A stretch of 64,000 bases of DNA from Daphnia pulex (taxonomy: Eukaryota; Arthropoda; Branchiopoda; Diplostraca; Daphniidae): contig NC_060023.1 in NCBI RefSeq assembly GCF_021134715.1, forward strand, positions 11,656,001 to 11,720,000, in the 5' to 3' direction. Below are positions 1-12,039 of this stretch, piece by piece. The notes under the pieces are model-generated. The model searched no databases and was not told the DNA's origin. It worked only from the letters and a program-made list of their open reading frames with translations. Both the position numbers and the translations under genes were made by a program. Positions within the stretch are counted from its first letter, which is position 1, and each line of letters begins with the position of its first letter.

Positions 1-2058
1 ATAAACTTGGCACACATGATCGGGGCTTTGGCTTTTTCGAGTTGAATAATAATCCTTTCTGACATAACTCCATTGATGCTCATACGAAAGTAACACTTAT
101 TTTTACCGCTGCTTTCCCCACCGCCGCCACCATTAACTACACTTTTAACTTCTTTACCAGACGACTTGGTTACAGTTTGCCATTCGTTCCTTATTTTTTT
201 TGAAAGAAAGAAAACAAAAATAGGCGTACTAGGTCAAGAAACGGAAGTAGAGGCGATTAAATTTCGGTTTTACGTTGTTTTGACGACTGGTGCTTTTAAA
301 AGCGAATCGCGGAAGGAGGATGGTTCAGCATGCTGCTTGGCAGGCACTCTGGCAGCTGCACTATTATTAGGACTCGCATGGCCATTGCTACTTTGATTAC
401 TAGCTTGAATCGGGGGTTGTTTTACTGGACCACCTGCTGAGAATTGAAAACCATAGAAACGTTTTACGATACACAATCTTTAAAAGCAAATTTACCCGCG
501 GGTTTTATCGGAATATTTTTTTCAATACGATTGATTTGAATCTGCTTATTGCACTCTATGGCTTGTGCTTTTACTTCTCCATTGGAATAACGATTCGCTT
601 GCTCATTTGCGGCTCCGTTGACTAGACCACCACCGTTAGTATTTACTTGGTTTCGATTAAATTGCCCGTTGGTCTGTTTAGACTGATCCTCTGCTACTTT
701 TAATATCACGAAAGACAAAACTGAAACACAGGCTGATACAAAATTATTTTTAGGAATGCGTTTTGAATTATTGAGGAGTTAAACCAGAAATAGTTGTACC
801 TTTTACTACAGGTTCGGGTTGGTTTAATCCGTTGAACGAAAGCTGCAAATGCTTCAGCAACTCGATCGAAAGCAGTGAACGCTTGGTCGGATCCCCGTTG
901 GTAAATGATACGTCAATACAATTTTCTTCGATGGTCATAAGATTCTGCAAGAGCTGGCGGGATACAAACTGGCAACGATTCCCGTCTCCGTTCCAACCAT
1001 TAAGCCTGTACAACAAGAATATGTCATGAACAGAAAGAAAACAAGTTAATAAAGCTTTTACTGTTCGATAGCATTTTTAGTTTTTGCCATGGCACGTGCG
1101 ATATCATCTTCAGTGTTCTGAATACTAGCAGCGCGGCATAGATCACGAGCGACTTGTTTTCTGCTCTCCATTAATGCAATGTTGCTGTCATTCACTTCAA
1201 TTCGGTTCATGACGTCATTCTATGGACAACAAAGTTTACAGGGCTTCCAGGTAGCATATAACATGAATATTGCTGAACCTGAACAATTCGCATGGAATTC
1301 AAAATATCGTCGTAGTACTGATGAACTCGTTGGCGATCTTCGATAGCTTTATCCCACATAGAACAACACTCACGAACTCTTCCTTCCACTACTTCCATAT
1401 TTTCTTTTAATACTTCAATGGAATCACGCAAGACATGTCGTTTTAGTCGACAAGCGGGCGTGCTGAAAACAGAACATTGAGTGCACCACATTTCTTTGTT
1501 TTTATTGGTGGGACTCTGCAATGAAATGTGCATTTTACTGTGTAAATATAACAAAAAGTAAGGATCAATAATTAACAAATATACAACTTTAAGAAAATAG
1601 AAGTTCAAAGCTACATACTTTGGGGTGCCAGAATACATTTGTTCTTTCTTTCCTCGTTCGGCAAGCTCACGGGCGCGGTCGGTTGCTATTGTCACCAAAC
1701 GAATGACGATGTTGTTTGTGGCCAAATCTTCTATCTGACGACCCGACATATTCGTCGAACTTCGGCAAGTGGGGCAATGTACATTATTGGTCTTGGAAAA
1801 TCCCTAATATCATACAAAATGAAGACATGATAAAAACCCTTCGATTTAAGATATTTACTTTAATGCAATTGAAACAGAAGTAATGGTGGCCTAAACAGAA
1901 ACAGAACAATTAGCTTTAAAGTTGAGTAATGAATTGTAGGACATATTACAGTCAAGATATTTTGGCTTTCGATCCGTCGTGTTAAATCTCAGTAAACAAA
2001 TGTGGCACGAAATCATGTCATCATCCGAATCCGACACATCTTCATCGCTCAACGTCAT
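1..2058 (-). CDS. Gene A: RING / coiled-coil protein with C-terminal cyclophilin-like domain (3' end beyond window)
   Basis: TRIM-like protein, probably an E3 ubiquitin ligase fused to a cyclophilin-like fold. Model (minus strand): exons 2058-1950, 1890-1859, 1803-1619, 1513-1279, 1219-1062, 1005-800, 720-496, 433-274 and 189-1; all phases agree and about 499 residues lie in the window. The C3HC4 RING is spread over exons 1-3 (CHIC, then DC joined to HHYFC, FNC, then CPTC). Exon 4 opens with a B-box-like WCTQC motif and a helical, probably coiled-coil stretch. Exons 6-8 are a polar Asn/Gln-rich linker. Exon 9 starts a cyclophilin-like domain (KCYFRMSI, then SERIIIQLEKAKAPIM) that runs off the edge. 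The start codon follows an acceptor (GCAG|TC-ATG), so exon 1 is 5' non-coding; a donor near 2268 fits. The exon 4 donor (GTTCAG) is unusual. RING exons of 32 and 185 nt match gene E exactly, and the C-terminus resembles gene B. Ligase activity is inferred. Confidence 0.8.
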
Positions 2059-2959
2059 GACTGCATCGGAAAGGACAAAAAAAATTCATTAATCAGATTA
2101 CTCAAGGTTAAATTAACTAGTAACCATTGTAAGCTTAATTTACGATTGAAAACATGTTTCATCTATGTGCCAGCATACAGATTTAAGTTGGGTAGATAAA
2201 TTAACAAAATTGCAGTAAATACTAACAATCACCAGATATGATTAATTCGGCTTCGGCAGAGAACTTACCAATTTTTTTTTGCCGACGAATTCTTTCTTCA
2301 ATTCGAACTGAGAACTAAAATCTTTTGTTTAAGGACAGCCAGAAAGATGGGAAAGGTAAGGTAAGTAAAAAAAAACAATGACTAAACCCAAAACTATCCC
2401 AGTAAAACTAAACTTTTATCATAAGGAGAGTCGAAGCACAGATAATGATTTAACTGTAGATTAAACACCACAGGCACAGATAAAGACCGACAGATAAAGA
2501 CCCAAAGATGATTTCAGCGCGAATATCGAGCAAGCAGCTAATGAACACTGACTGGAGGACAGAACAAGCATTGCCAAACTTTCAAAATGGAAGAACCACG
2601 TGTTATGAGTATGAGTTATGAATAATGACACATTTTTTACAGCAAACTTGAATAATACACCCTTATTATATGAAATAACTAGAAATTTAAATTAATTTCA
2701 CATTTTAAGATTTTCAATCGTTTTGAATTTAACATTTTTTTCGATTAATCGGATGAAAAATCCAGAGAGTATCGCTATCGCTGATTGACGAAACACGTCG
2801 TGACGTCGTCTGCACTTCCGTCCACCTAGGGTACTTGAGAGTTGAGATTTGAGCATTTTACTCAGTTAATGTTATATTACTTAACATTTTGGATCAGGAA
2901 GTTTGGGTTGGGATCGGTTGGGAATTTGTGATTAACTGGATGTCCAATTTTAATAAATA
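2059..2959. promoter_or_regulatory. Divergent intergenic region between genes A and B
   Basis: About 0.9 kb separates the two opposed start codons. It holds a likely non-coding first exon of gene A (minus-strand donor near 2268) and the 5' flank of gene B. No ORF with coding character is seen. The arrangement suggests shared or bidirectional promoter elements, which is inference. Confidence 0.4.
2801..2808 (+). promoter_or_regulatory. CRE-like site (TGACGTCG)
   Basis: This matches the palindromic CREB/ATF site TGACGTCA at seven of eight positions. It lies about 160 bp before the gene B start in the divergent intergenic region. A single 8-mer can occur by chance. Confidence 0.25.
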
Positions 2960-5268
2960 ATGTCAGGAAAAAGCAATTCAAATGCTAGTATGAACATGAG
3001 TTGTGATGATGAAGAATTCGTATCGTGCCAAATATGTTTCATGAACTTTGATGAGACAGAACGCGTACCAAAATATTTGGAAAAGTGCTACCACTTTTTT
3101 TGCCTTCCTTGCCTCAAGGTGATGCTTTTCTTCTATACTCATTAATTGTGTCTTCACGGGTTTTGGTATTTTAATCTGAACATTATTAGGATCTAAGTGA
3201 ATCATCTGGCAGAAAGAAAGTTCTTTGTCCTGTTTGCAGGTCAGCTTCAACTTTGTCAAAGAGAAAATGTGAAGAATTGGTTACCAACCATGTTGCCTTG
3301 CGCCTTTTAAAGGTAGTTGAAACCCAGACAAAAGCTGGTGAAAGAGAGTAAGAATTTTTGAAAATAACTCAAATTTTACTTAATATATTACATTTATATT
3401 GTTTAAACTTCAAGGGTGGAACAGCTGTGGTGTACTGAATGTAATTCTTCTGCATCTGTCGCTTGCCAGCAAAGCAAGCATAAAACTCAAAACTACCTTG
3501 AAGCATACAGTGAACGTTGTCTGCAGCTGAAATCTAGAATTAATGAACAACATTTAACCTGTGATAAAGTTTTGAAAGACTGTCATCAAGTCCAGTCAGT
3601 TAACCAATTTGTCCTGAGTTGTGCTGATTGGCTTCAGTCAGAATTTAGTCACAGGAATGCTACCAACAATATTTTAATAGCACAAGTAGAATCTCTTAAG
3701 TCATCTGAAGAATTTTCCATTCTTATGGAAGAAGATATGGTGAAAACCTTAAAAACAATTGATGAACTTAAAGTCAAGTAAAAACTATATCTTGTTTCAG
3801 TTTTAATATGTATGTTATTTTAATGTGTTGTTATTTTTGTTTGCAGGTTCAGCTCCAGAACTGAAGATGTTAAAGCCACAGGATCAAAAATTCTTGATGT
3901 CCTAAATTCACTGAGCAGTGCTCAACAAGATGCGGAATACCTAGCGCATTTTTCAAGTGATGTGTCACCTTCTAATATTGTTGACTGGCTTAAAATGTTG
4001 AACAATTTAAACTTGGAAGCCTCTTCAAGGAATAGCTATTTAAAGCGTAAGTATTTATATGGTTTAATATAAAAATAAAGCAGATTAGAACATTCGATTA
4101 ATCGCGTTAAAATTGTTCAGTCTGTGTCAAAGTTCTCGCATTTCTATTAACGCTGTTGAGTGAAGAACTCAAAAATACGGAAAACACTTCTGCATCGAAT
4201 GCTAGCAGCAGCAATAAGAATGACGGTTTGAACAAACAGTGCAATGGCGATCTGGAAAAGGAAGAAATTAATGGGAAACTTGACGAAATCCGAAATCCAT
4301 CTGAAAATAATGAACCACTTCGTATGCATTTATTTTATACGTTTTCTAATCAATGCCATTTGATTAAAATGGATTTGTATACCATGGATTTTAGCTTCTT
4401 GCTCAGGCACGCACAAGCGAATGGCTCAAAACCAACCACAAGGCGCATCCACTAGCAAAAAATTTCGTGAGCAACCACCCACATTGATTGAAATCGAAAA
4501 GAGAACTGGACAAGAAACCAACGAAAAGTATGAATTCATTGTGTTCTTGTTATTTAGTGTCCACTAGATATGTGATTATAGCGAATTAAAAATTTGTTTT
4601 AAACATTTTAGATGGAAGATGCCTAATATTTGCCCGAGAAAGTGCTATTTCCAGTTTCGAATTAATGACGAGGAGGCAAGTGAACGAGTAATTTTCGAGT
4701 TATATGATGATATGGCCCCGATCATGGCTTCCAAGTTTCGTGAGTTCTGTACTGGTACACTCGGAGGCCCTGGATACTTAGGGTCGAAAGTATTTCCGGT
4801 ATGTCTCAATCCGATGCATCTCTTATTTTGTAACCAAAATATCTTTTAAACATTTAGCACCAAGTTGTCCACAATCAACTACCGACGTTGAAAAGTATCC
4901 CTAGTTTGAGAGGAGGTCAAATTTTCGATCTTGAAAATTATCTGTTCATTGCTGACGTCTCATCTGTGCCGGCCAAACTTGGTTCGATTTTATTTACTGT
5001 CCAAGAGGATAACCTTTGGGTTGGATACCACACACATTTCATAACTTAAATTTCAAACTTATCCGATTCTTTTGATTATTTTTAAAAATAGGGAAAAATA
5101 GTTTCGCCTGACTTTCAAATACTATTGGGTGATCCCCAGTGGGATGAAACGAATATGCTGAAGACAACCTTTGGTCACGTTGTTGTCGGCTTTAACGTAT
5201 TGGAGAGGATTAGGAAAATCCAAGTTACCAAGGATGTGGTCACTATCGTTGATTGTGGAGTTATCTAA
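2960..5268 (+). CDS. Gene B: RING / B-box-like / coiled-coil / cyclophilin-like protein
   Basis: Complete TRIM-like protein ending in a divergent cyclophilin domain. Exons 2960-3118, 3190-3347, 3415-3777, 3847-4046, 4121-4321, 4407-4527, 4612-4798, 4858-5019 and 5092-5268 sum to 1728 nt, 575 residues. RING at about residues 22-85 (CQIC, CYHFFC, PCLK, then CPVC). A B-box-like WCTEC motif begins at about 108, followed by a helical coiled-coil region to about 290. An Asn/Ser/Glu-rich linker precedes the cyclophilin-like part at about 405-575 (FELYDDMAPIM, then FREFCTGTLGGPGY, ending TIVDCGVI). The catalytic FHR and QGGDF motifs of active cyclophilins are not recognisable, so isomerase activity is doubtful; a ligand-binding role is inference. 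The donor after residue NLW is GTTGGA, which is weak. Exon 1 (159 nt) and exon 3 (363 nt) match gene C exactly. A neighbouring gene on the other strand has the same C-terminus. Confidence 0.85.
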
Positions 5269-6074
5269 CTAAGGATTTCAATTTCTTTTCATGTTCTTAA
5301 CTCAGCATATCTCAATTAATGTTTATCCAATGCGCTTTGGTAAAATTTATCAGTGTTTGACGCTTACAATCTTTGTTCATTAAATTCTCAAAATACAGTT
5401 TTTTTTCCTTGAGTTTTACCTTAAAATGCATTTTTTTTTTTGTTTTAAAAAACAATATCAGTTGCAGGATTGGTAAAAAATTTATTTAGTTCTACAAATA
5501 TACTTTATTACTGATTTTAGGATCGACAATGAAAAATAGGACCCCTCCTAGAAAGGCGAAAGTTTTGAGTAGACATTTGCTATTGTTTTTTCACCTTTTT
5601 CGTTCAACTCAAGCGGTTTTATCCCCACCAGGTGATCCCTATTATTTGTTGGCCTACGCTTAAAAATATCGACCGTTGTTGAACGAAAACTGAATTTCGA
5701 ATGCGCTTAGCAACCGTTAACTTTAAAATATATATTTTTGACACACGTTTATTGAAAAAAAGGGTCTCACAGACTTCTTGGAAAAATCCGGTTTATTTTT
5801 GAGATTTCAAGACGAAAAGACGGCAGTGGGGCATCCCAAGGTTTTCTGTTATTGGCTTATTAACCCTCTGGGCATGCTAGTCGTCGTGTCTCGTGTAGTC
5901 TGTTAAAAGTAGACCACGTGCTTCAGGATTTCGTTTATGTCGAATGGTAACTTCGTAATAAGACAGGTAAAAAAATACTAGTTATTACAAACCAGCAGTA
6001 CTGTTGATGTGGGGTTGATAACGTTTTAAAATCTAGTTATTAACGTCGGCGTATCGTTATTTTTCCAGATCAAA
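5269..6074. other. Intergenic region between genes B and C
   Basis: AT-rich, with homopolymer T/A runs and no supported gene. The last part probably holds the gene C promoter and 5' UTR; a CACGTG E-box-type hexamer lies near 5915. An acceptor-like TTTTCCAG precedes the gene C start, suggesting a 5' UTR intron. Confidence 0.4.
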
Positions 6075-9000
6075 ATGACGGAAAATAAGTACTCGTTAAA
6101 TGTATCTTCATCCGAAAACGATGATGAATTCGTTTGTGATATATGCAAAGTAATTGTTTATAAGAATGATACAAAATATGCATTATCAGCATGTTTCAAT
6201 GAGTGCCACTTCTTTTGTCCTCCTTGTAAACAGGTAGCATTTATTTTCTCTTACTACTCATTAAACGTCTAATAAATCAGCAACTTTTCAATTTCAGTCA
6301 TCAGCAGCAACTGATGGTAGCAAAGATAGTCAGCCCGAATTAAGCTGTCCTCTGTGTATGTTGTCAGAAAGAGAGAATGAAGTGTAAGTTTCTTAATTTC
6401 AAAATATTTTTGTCTTTTTATATATCCATAAAAATTTACAGACTTTTTGTTGTGCAGAAAAGAACAACTGTGGTGTTCTCAGTGTAATGTTCCAGCATCA
6501 CTGGCCTGCTATGAAGAAAGCCATATAATACAGAATTATAATGATCTCTACAATGCTCATTCTTTAAAGCTAAAGCTTCAGATTAACGAAACAAATGCTG
6601 CCTGTGACCATACTTTGGTGAAATGTCGTCAAATTCAGTCTGTTCATCAAGTAATTCTCACTTGGATGCAATGGCTTCATCTAGAAATAAGTCAATGGAA
6701 TTCAGCCAATAATGACACAGTTGCTCAGTTGGAGTCTCTCAAAATATCAGAAGGGTTTCATGTTCCACGAGGAAAAGATCTACAGTGTAACATTAATAAT
6801 ATTAATCAGCTTTTAGCCCAGTGAGTATAAGAAACTTTTCTCTCTTGTCAAAGTTTTTAACTGAATTTTCTTTCTAGATCCAATGATAGGATTCAAGAGG
6901 CTCAAGCTAGCCAACTGAAAGTTAGCCAGTTGTTTGAAACATACCACGAGTGCACTACCCAACAAGAATTAACTTCATCAGCGCAAACGTCGAATGTAGA
7001 ATCAACGGAACTGATGAAATGGTTTAGTACTTCGTTTAACCAGACTAATCAATGTAATATGTTCATTTAAAGTATAGATTCAAAATTGCTAAAATTTATC
7101 ATTTTTATTTTAAAGCTTGTATCAACGTTCTTGCATTTCTGATTTCATTGTTGCGCAAGGGCGATAAAAAGATAAAAGAAGAAGAACAGGATTCGAATGA
7201 CGCAAGAGGCAAAGCTATAATCCGTCCTAATAAGCGGCGGGCAGAGGACGATCAAGAATCCTCGCGTGTTGGCAAGAAGGCTCGAAATGAGAGTTCAGAT
7301 CGGTTTGAAGAAGATCCTTCCTGCGACGTGTCCAGGTACTTAACATTGTTGTATTTAAACCATTATTGGGGCTAGTGTTTCTTTCTTTTCTGAGTAGAAA
7401 TAATACCGATAGTCTTGCAATTAAAAAAGAAAAGGATTATCCAGAAGAAAACGAAAATCAAGCCGAGCAAGTACGTAAGCATGAAGAGACTAAAGCTGAA
7501 AATATTTTATTTTACTACATTTGATTTTCTTCTTTATGATATAGACATTTTCCAATCAGGTTTTGGAAGACAGAGCTGCTGAGCTGGACAAAGAAGCAGA
7601 GCGAAATACCGATGTTTCAAATCGAATAGCACGACTCGAAGCCGATTTAGAATTCATGACCAAGCAAATTAAACAGGCCAAAGAATCTGAAGCCAAAGCA
7701 CGTAAAGAAACGTTGAATCAAACTGAACGGGCTAAAAGAACGGAAGAAAAATATGAATTGGAGTTAAAGCAGCACTCTTCCGATGTTAAGCAGCTGAAAG
7801 CTGCACATGAACAGCTGGCACAAAGCAGATCTCAATTAGCAAAAGTATTGCGGCAACTATCAAATAGATCAACACCAGACTTGATAGAGAAACTCCAACG
7901 TGATAAAGAATTACTTGAGAAGCGATTGGAACAGGTACAGACGGAAATGGATGAAATCAAGGAGGCCCGAGAGAAAAGTATCCTTCAGGTAATGAGGGTC
8001 AATGCTGAATCCGTGGCACTGAAAATCACTTTGCAGGAAGAAGTCCGTTCAGCAAAAGAAGAATCGCAGCAATTAAAAACGAAGTTGACTGAAACTATGG
8101 CCAAACATATAAATGAACTACATCGATTTCGCGATTACAAGACGCAGTTCGAAGAGCTTAAAATTGAATTCGATAAATTAATCCTTGAAAAAGAAAAATG
8201 TTCTGCTAATCTTGCCGCCGTTCAAGCCGCTCAAATCAAGGATCAAGAAATTGCCAAAAACAAAGCTGAATTGGAGAAAGCCAATCCAAAAATTGTTAAA
8301 CAGGAAATGCATCAACCTTGTCTATCTTCAACGAAGCAACAAAATGTTCCAGTTGTTGCAAACCAACAACATCCAGCAGCACAACATGTCACTTCAACTT
8401 TGACACCACAGCAAGTTATTCAGAGAAATCCAACAAACAAGTGTAACGTACAGAATGTTGTCGTTCAAAATGTCGGGAATCCGTACAAACAGTTGCAGAT
8501 TTTCAACTTTAATGCCATAGCCGCGGATATGTTGGTAGAGCTTCACAACAATAATGGAAACGTTGTCCAATTCGTTTACCCTTGCAACAATTGCAAACGG
8601 CCAGCAGAGACTGGATTCTACTGCGGTGAATGTGATGATTTCAAATTGTGCTTTCTCTGCCATAAAAAAGACGGGCATCATCACAAGATGGAGAAATTTG
8701 GGTTCGAGTTGGACCGAATCAACTCATCGTCCCATTTGAAAGATGTCACGGAAGATCGCATATCGAGAATTGATCGACGCATCCTTTCGTTTGTCCATTC
8801 GTTTTATTGTATTATTGACTACTGCCTTGAACCATTTTGCCGTACGATGAAAGAAGTCGTCGCACACAATCTTGCGTGTCACGCTAAAACATCCATTGGA
8901 GAATTTAAAGGAAGTCCCAAGTTACAAAGCCGTTGTCTAGTTTGTCGGCAGCTTGTCGGCCTTATTATCAGTCATGCACACAACTGCACCGATCTCGAAT

Positions 9001-10729
9001 GCAGTAAACCTTATTGCTCAAATGTGAAGAAGAAGATTAAGAACAATTTATTCCTGGATAATCTATTCAAATCCACAAGGAAAGCGCTTCCCCCACCGAA
9101 AAAACTGGGGAACCCTAATTTGGAGCCATTGGGCTCACGGAACAAAAATCAAATTCCCATCAACACAACAACAACTTCATCTGCAGACTTATCCAAAAAA
9201 GATTTGAGCAAAAAACCACTTCCGGATAAATCCCCCGCAGACGATTTCCCTCGAGCTGTTCACAGCGTTATTCAAGCACCAACTTCGTCAGGATCGGTTG
9301 ACAGTGGAATTGTAATATCCAGTCCTACAGCAATCACCTATGCAGAGAATTTGAAACGGATACAGGAGAACGTCGCACTAGTTATTCATGCTCATAAATG
9401 CCTGCAAGGAGTTAACCAGGCAAACGAATCGGTGCGTTCACTCACTCTTTATTATCTTTACAGAAATTCTCAGTTTAAATTGTTTTTCCTCTTTTTTATC
9501 AACCTAACAGTGCCCCACTCCACACTGCCTGAAAATGAAGAACATTTTGAACCACGTGAGATCATGCCAGAATGGTGAGTCGTGCCAAGTACCTCATTGC
9601 TCAAATTCGAAGAAGATAATTTCTCATTGGAGAAATTGCTGTAAATCTGATTGCCTTTTTTGCGTCGCTCTCAAAGCGTCAGATCATAATAAAGGTACAA
9701 AATAACTTTAACGTGATCTCAATGTTTACTTATCATTTAATATTTCCTTATGTTTCTTTCCCTACCCGGAAATTAGTGACAGTAGATTCAAGCGGTGCAG
9801 GAGTTGTGGCCTTGACAGTAAAACCATACGAAGCTCTTGGTGGAACTCAAGCTCCTACTAAATCTGTACAAGGTCAATTGCCAAGGCTTCAACCAGCTCC
9901 GTCTCAACAGTTGAATTCAACCGCCCAAATGGAAAACGTTCGACCAGTCACATCAACCGGCTATGTTTCTCATGTAAATAATTAATTTTTAATTTATACT
10001 CAAAGAATATCTGTAAAACTGTAATATCAATTAACTCTTTGTAACTAAGATCATTAAAGCAACTTTAATGGATTCCAGAACTACCGGTTGTGTAATGCTC
10101 TATTAAAATTGTATTAGGTTGCAACCCAAGACGGGGGTGACAATCAAAGGGCTGGCGAAGATGCCGTGAAAACGTCAAACTCGATGGGTGTCTTACCTAA
10201 ACTGCAGGAATTTGGCAAGAGAGTCATTACACCTCTTCAGTTGAATGTTTCACATCCCACCACTCCGTGTGTCCTAGATCCACCGCCAATAACTAACCTC
10301 CTTACTTCTCAAAATGTGACAGTTGATGGGGAAGTCAATCAAGCAATCCATCCCGTGGGAGCTAAGACAAACGTGGACACTAGCACGAGTGCGGATGGTG
10401 AAAAAAGAAAAATTCCACAGGAATCGGTCGATTCTATTCCACAACAGCCACTGTCCGGGAAAACTATGCACCTTGGTTTGGCCATCGCTATGGGTGGCGG
10501 AATTTGTTGTCCCGTTGGTGCGATGAATCGGAAAGCTCTCGCTAAACTACTACTGGATCCTGAACCATTTGGATGTAGAATTCGGTCAACTCTCAAAGAA
10601 CTTTTGATGAAAATGAAATCACCAAACGTGACTGAAGAAACACGTCAACGAATTGCAATTTTTTTCGGAATCAACTACCTTTTTGTTTGTTCATTTTTCC
10701 GTAAACAAAGTGAGCAGAGTGGATTATAG
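6075..10729 (+). CDS. Gene C: RING / long coiled-coil / ZZ / TAZ2 / TAZ1 / NCBD-like chimeric protein
   Basis: Ten exons (6075-6233, 6298-6383, 6458-6820, 6878-7053, 7116-7335, 7398-7470, 7545-9431, 9511-9694, 9777-9973, 10118-10729) sum to 3957 nt, 1318 residues. RING at about 20-75 ([16 protein letters not shown]); B-box-like WCSQC at about 87; basic nuclear-localisation-like cluster PNKRRAED...GKKAR near 300; Glu/Lys/Gln-rich coiled coil about 362-610; Gln-rich stretch; ZZ zinc finger about 703-747 (CNNC, CGEC, CFLC, HHHKM); TAZ2 about 762-857 ([25 protein letters not shown]); TAZ1 about 960-1049 (LVIHAHKC, then [19 protein letters not shown]), split by an intron; and a C-terminal [11 protein letters not shown] segment resembling the CBP NCBD, about 1270-1313. 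ZZ, TAZ and NCBD modules belong to CBP/p300 coactivators, but no HAT, KIX or bromodomain is present. A nuclear ubiquitin ligase or transcription-factor decoy is inference. Confidence 0.85.
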
Positions 10730-10987
10730 GATTGAGCTACGGCGGAATTCCATTAGTAATGAACACCGTTCTAATTTCGCAATCCGGAAGCAGTACGCTA
10801 ATTTATAACTGTTGTTGGCTACTGAAGCCGCTTGATTGTTAAATATTCTGCCTTTTCTTTGAAAATGTAAATATTTTCATTTTTCAGCCTGTTAAAAAAT
10901 TGAAGTCATTCCTTAACTGGGCAATCACTTAATAATTATTACCCTGCTACAAGTTGATATTTATTTTCACATGTTTTTCTTTTCAGG

Positions 10988-11083
10988 GCAGCTCTTCACA
11001 ACTTCTTTAGTTGGTAGAAATAAATGATTTTTTTGCATTTGGTTTTTCTTAATAATTTTTGGTGCGGATTTGAACTGAATTCT
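10988..11083 (+). repeat. Direct repeat, left copy
   Basis: An imperfect ~100-bp segment shares the order CAGCTCTT, ACAACTTCT, AGTTGGTA, AAATAAATGATTTT, GCATTTGG and GAACTGAATTCT with 12283-12387. It may be duplicated 3' flank or paired copies of a repeat. Confidence 0.5.
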
Positions 11084-11317
11084 ATTGTTTTTTCTGTCGT
11101 CTGCTAGTTTGAAGAATCGATTTGAAACATTTCTGTATCGAGTTTTTAGTTGCTTTAGTTTTTTTTCTTTTTGGATGAAAAGAACTCTTTTTTATTCACT
11201 TTAGACTCTGTTTACATAATTTATACAGCATAAGACTATTTCTTTGAATTCTCAGGAGTACAGTATAAATGGAAAGGTCAAAAGAAAATACGAATAGATC
11301 TAAACACTGTACATTAG

Positions 11318-12039
11318 TAAACGCCCATGGTGTAGTGGTTAGGGTGTCGGCTTACAGTACAAATTTGGATCATATACGATGAATGGTATACAGTGACTAA
11401 AAGTGATCACTTCTATTCCCCTCAATGAATGGCGCTCCTTGGTTATATATAACAAATAAGTTATTACCAAGTGGTCTACTGGGTTAGTTTAGCTATATAA
11501 AGGGGACCGCCCGTTAGGAGTGAAGCGGCCTTGAAAAGGCCCCATATAATGGAAGTCTTCTAACGCTCCGAAAGAGACAAGAGCTTGTCTTGGAATTCAT
11601 CATTTTGCATTATTGAAACTACAATTCTCATCTAAAGAATTCTCTTGTTTTCATGTTTATATTTTTCTTTTATTATTTCCCCAAAAATACGGGAGTGAAC
11701 GAAAATATAGCCTACCCATCAAGGGTTCTTGTCAGTGGTTCAAGTCCTTGAACGCAGTATTTTATTTTTTAATGTAGATTTTAATTAATCAAATTTTTTA
11801 TATTTATTTAATTTATTTTTCATTTTTAAAGAATAATCAGTCACCTCTTTGTTCCTTATAAACAGAATAAAGTTCATTCACAAAAAGGCGCTGTCTCTAC
11901 GCTTCTCCACTTTAATTGTGGGCGCTTACATATAACTATGGGATCTAAGAAAAAAACTTGTTTCCTTGTCCACAATCGAGCCTAAAAAACTTGTGGCTCG
12001 TGACACTTGCTTGGCAACGTAAACACCCATGGGCGTTTA
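11318..12039. mobile_element. Putative element with 13-bp inverted ends
   Basis: TAAACGCCCATGG at 11318-11330 is the exact reverse complement of 12027-12039. The left end runs into a tRNA-like A box (TGGTGTAGTGGTTAGG). Inside are a TATATAAAG motif near 11493 and AATAAAG near 11866, an LTR-like arrangement. No protein remnant is seen and no target duplication is clear, so the class is uncertain. Confidence 0.3.

Noticed and set aside
8394-8684. 96-codon ORF on the minus strand
   Set aside because: Lies inside the gene C ZZ exon in another frame; no domain similarity.
11331-11400. Functional tRNA gene
   Set aside because: An A box is present but no B box at the right distance and no cloverleaf.
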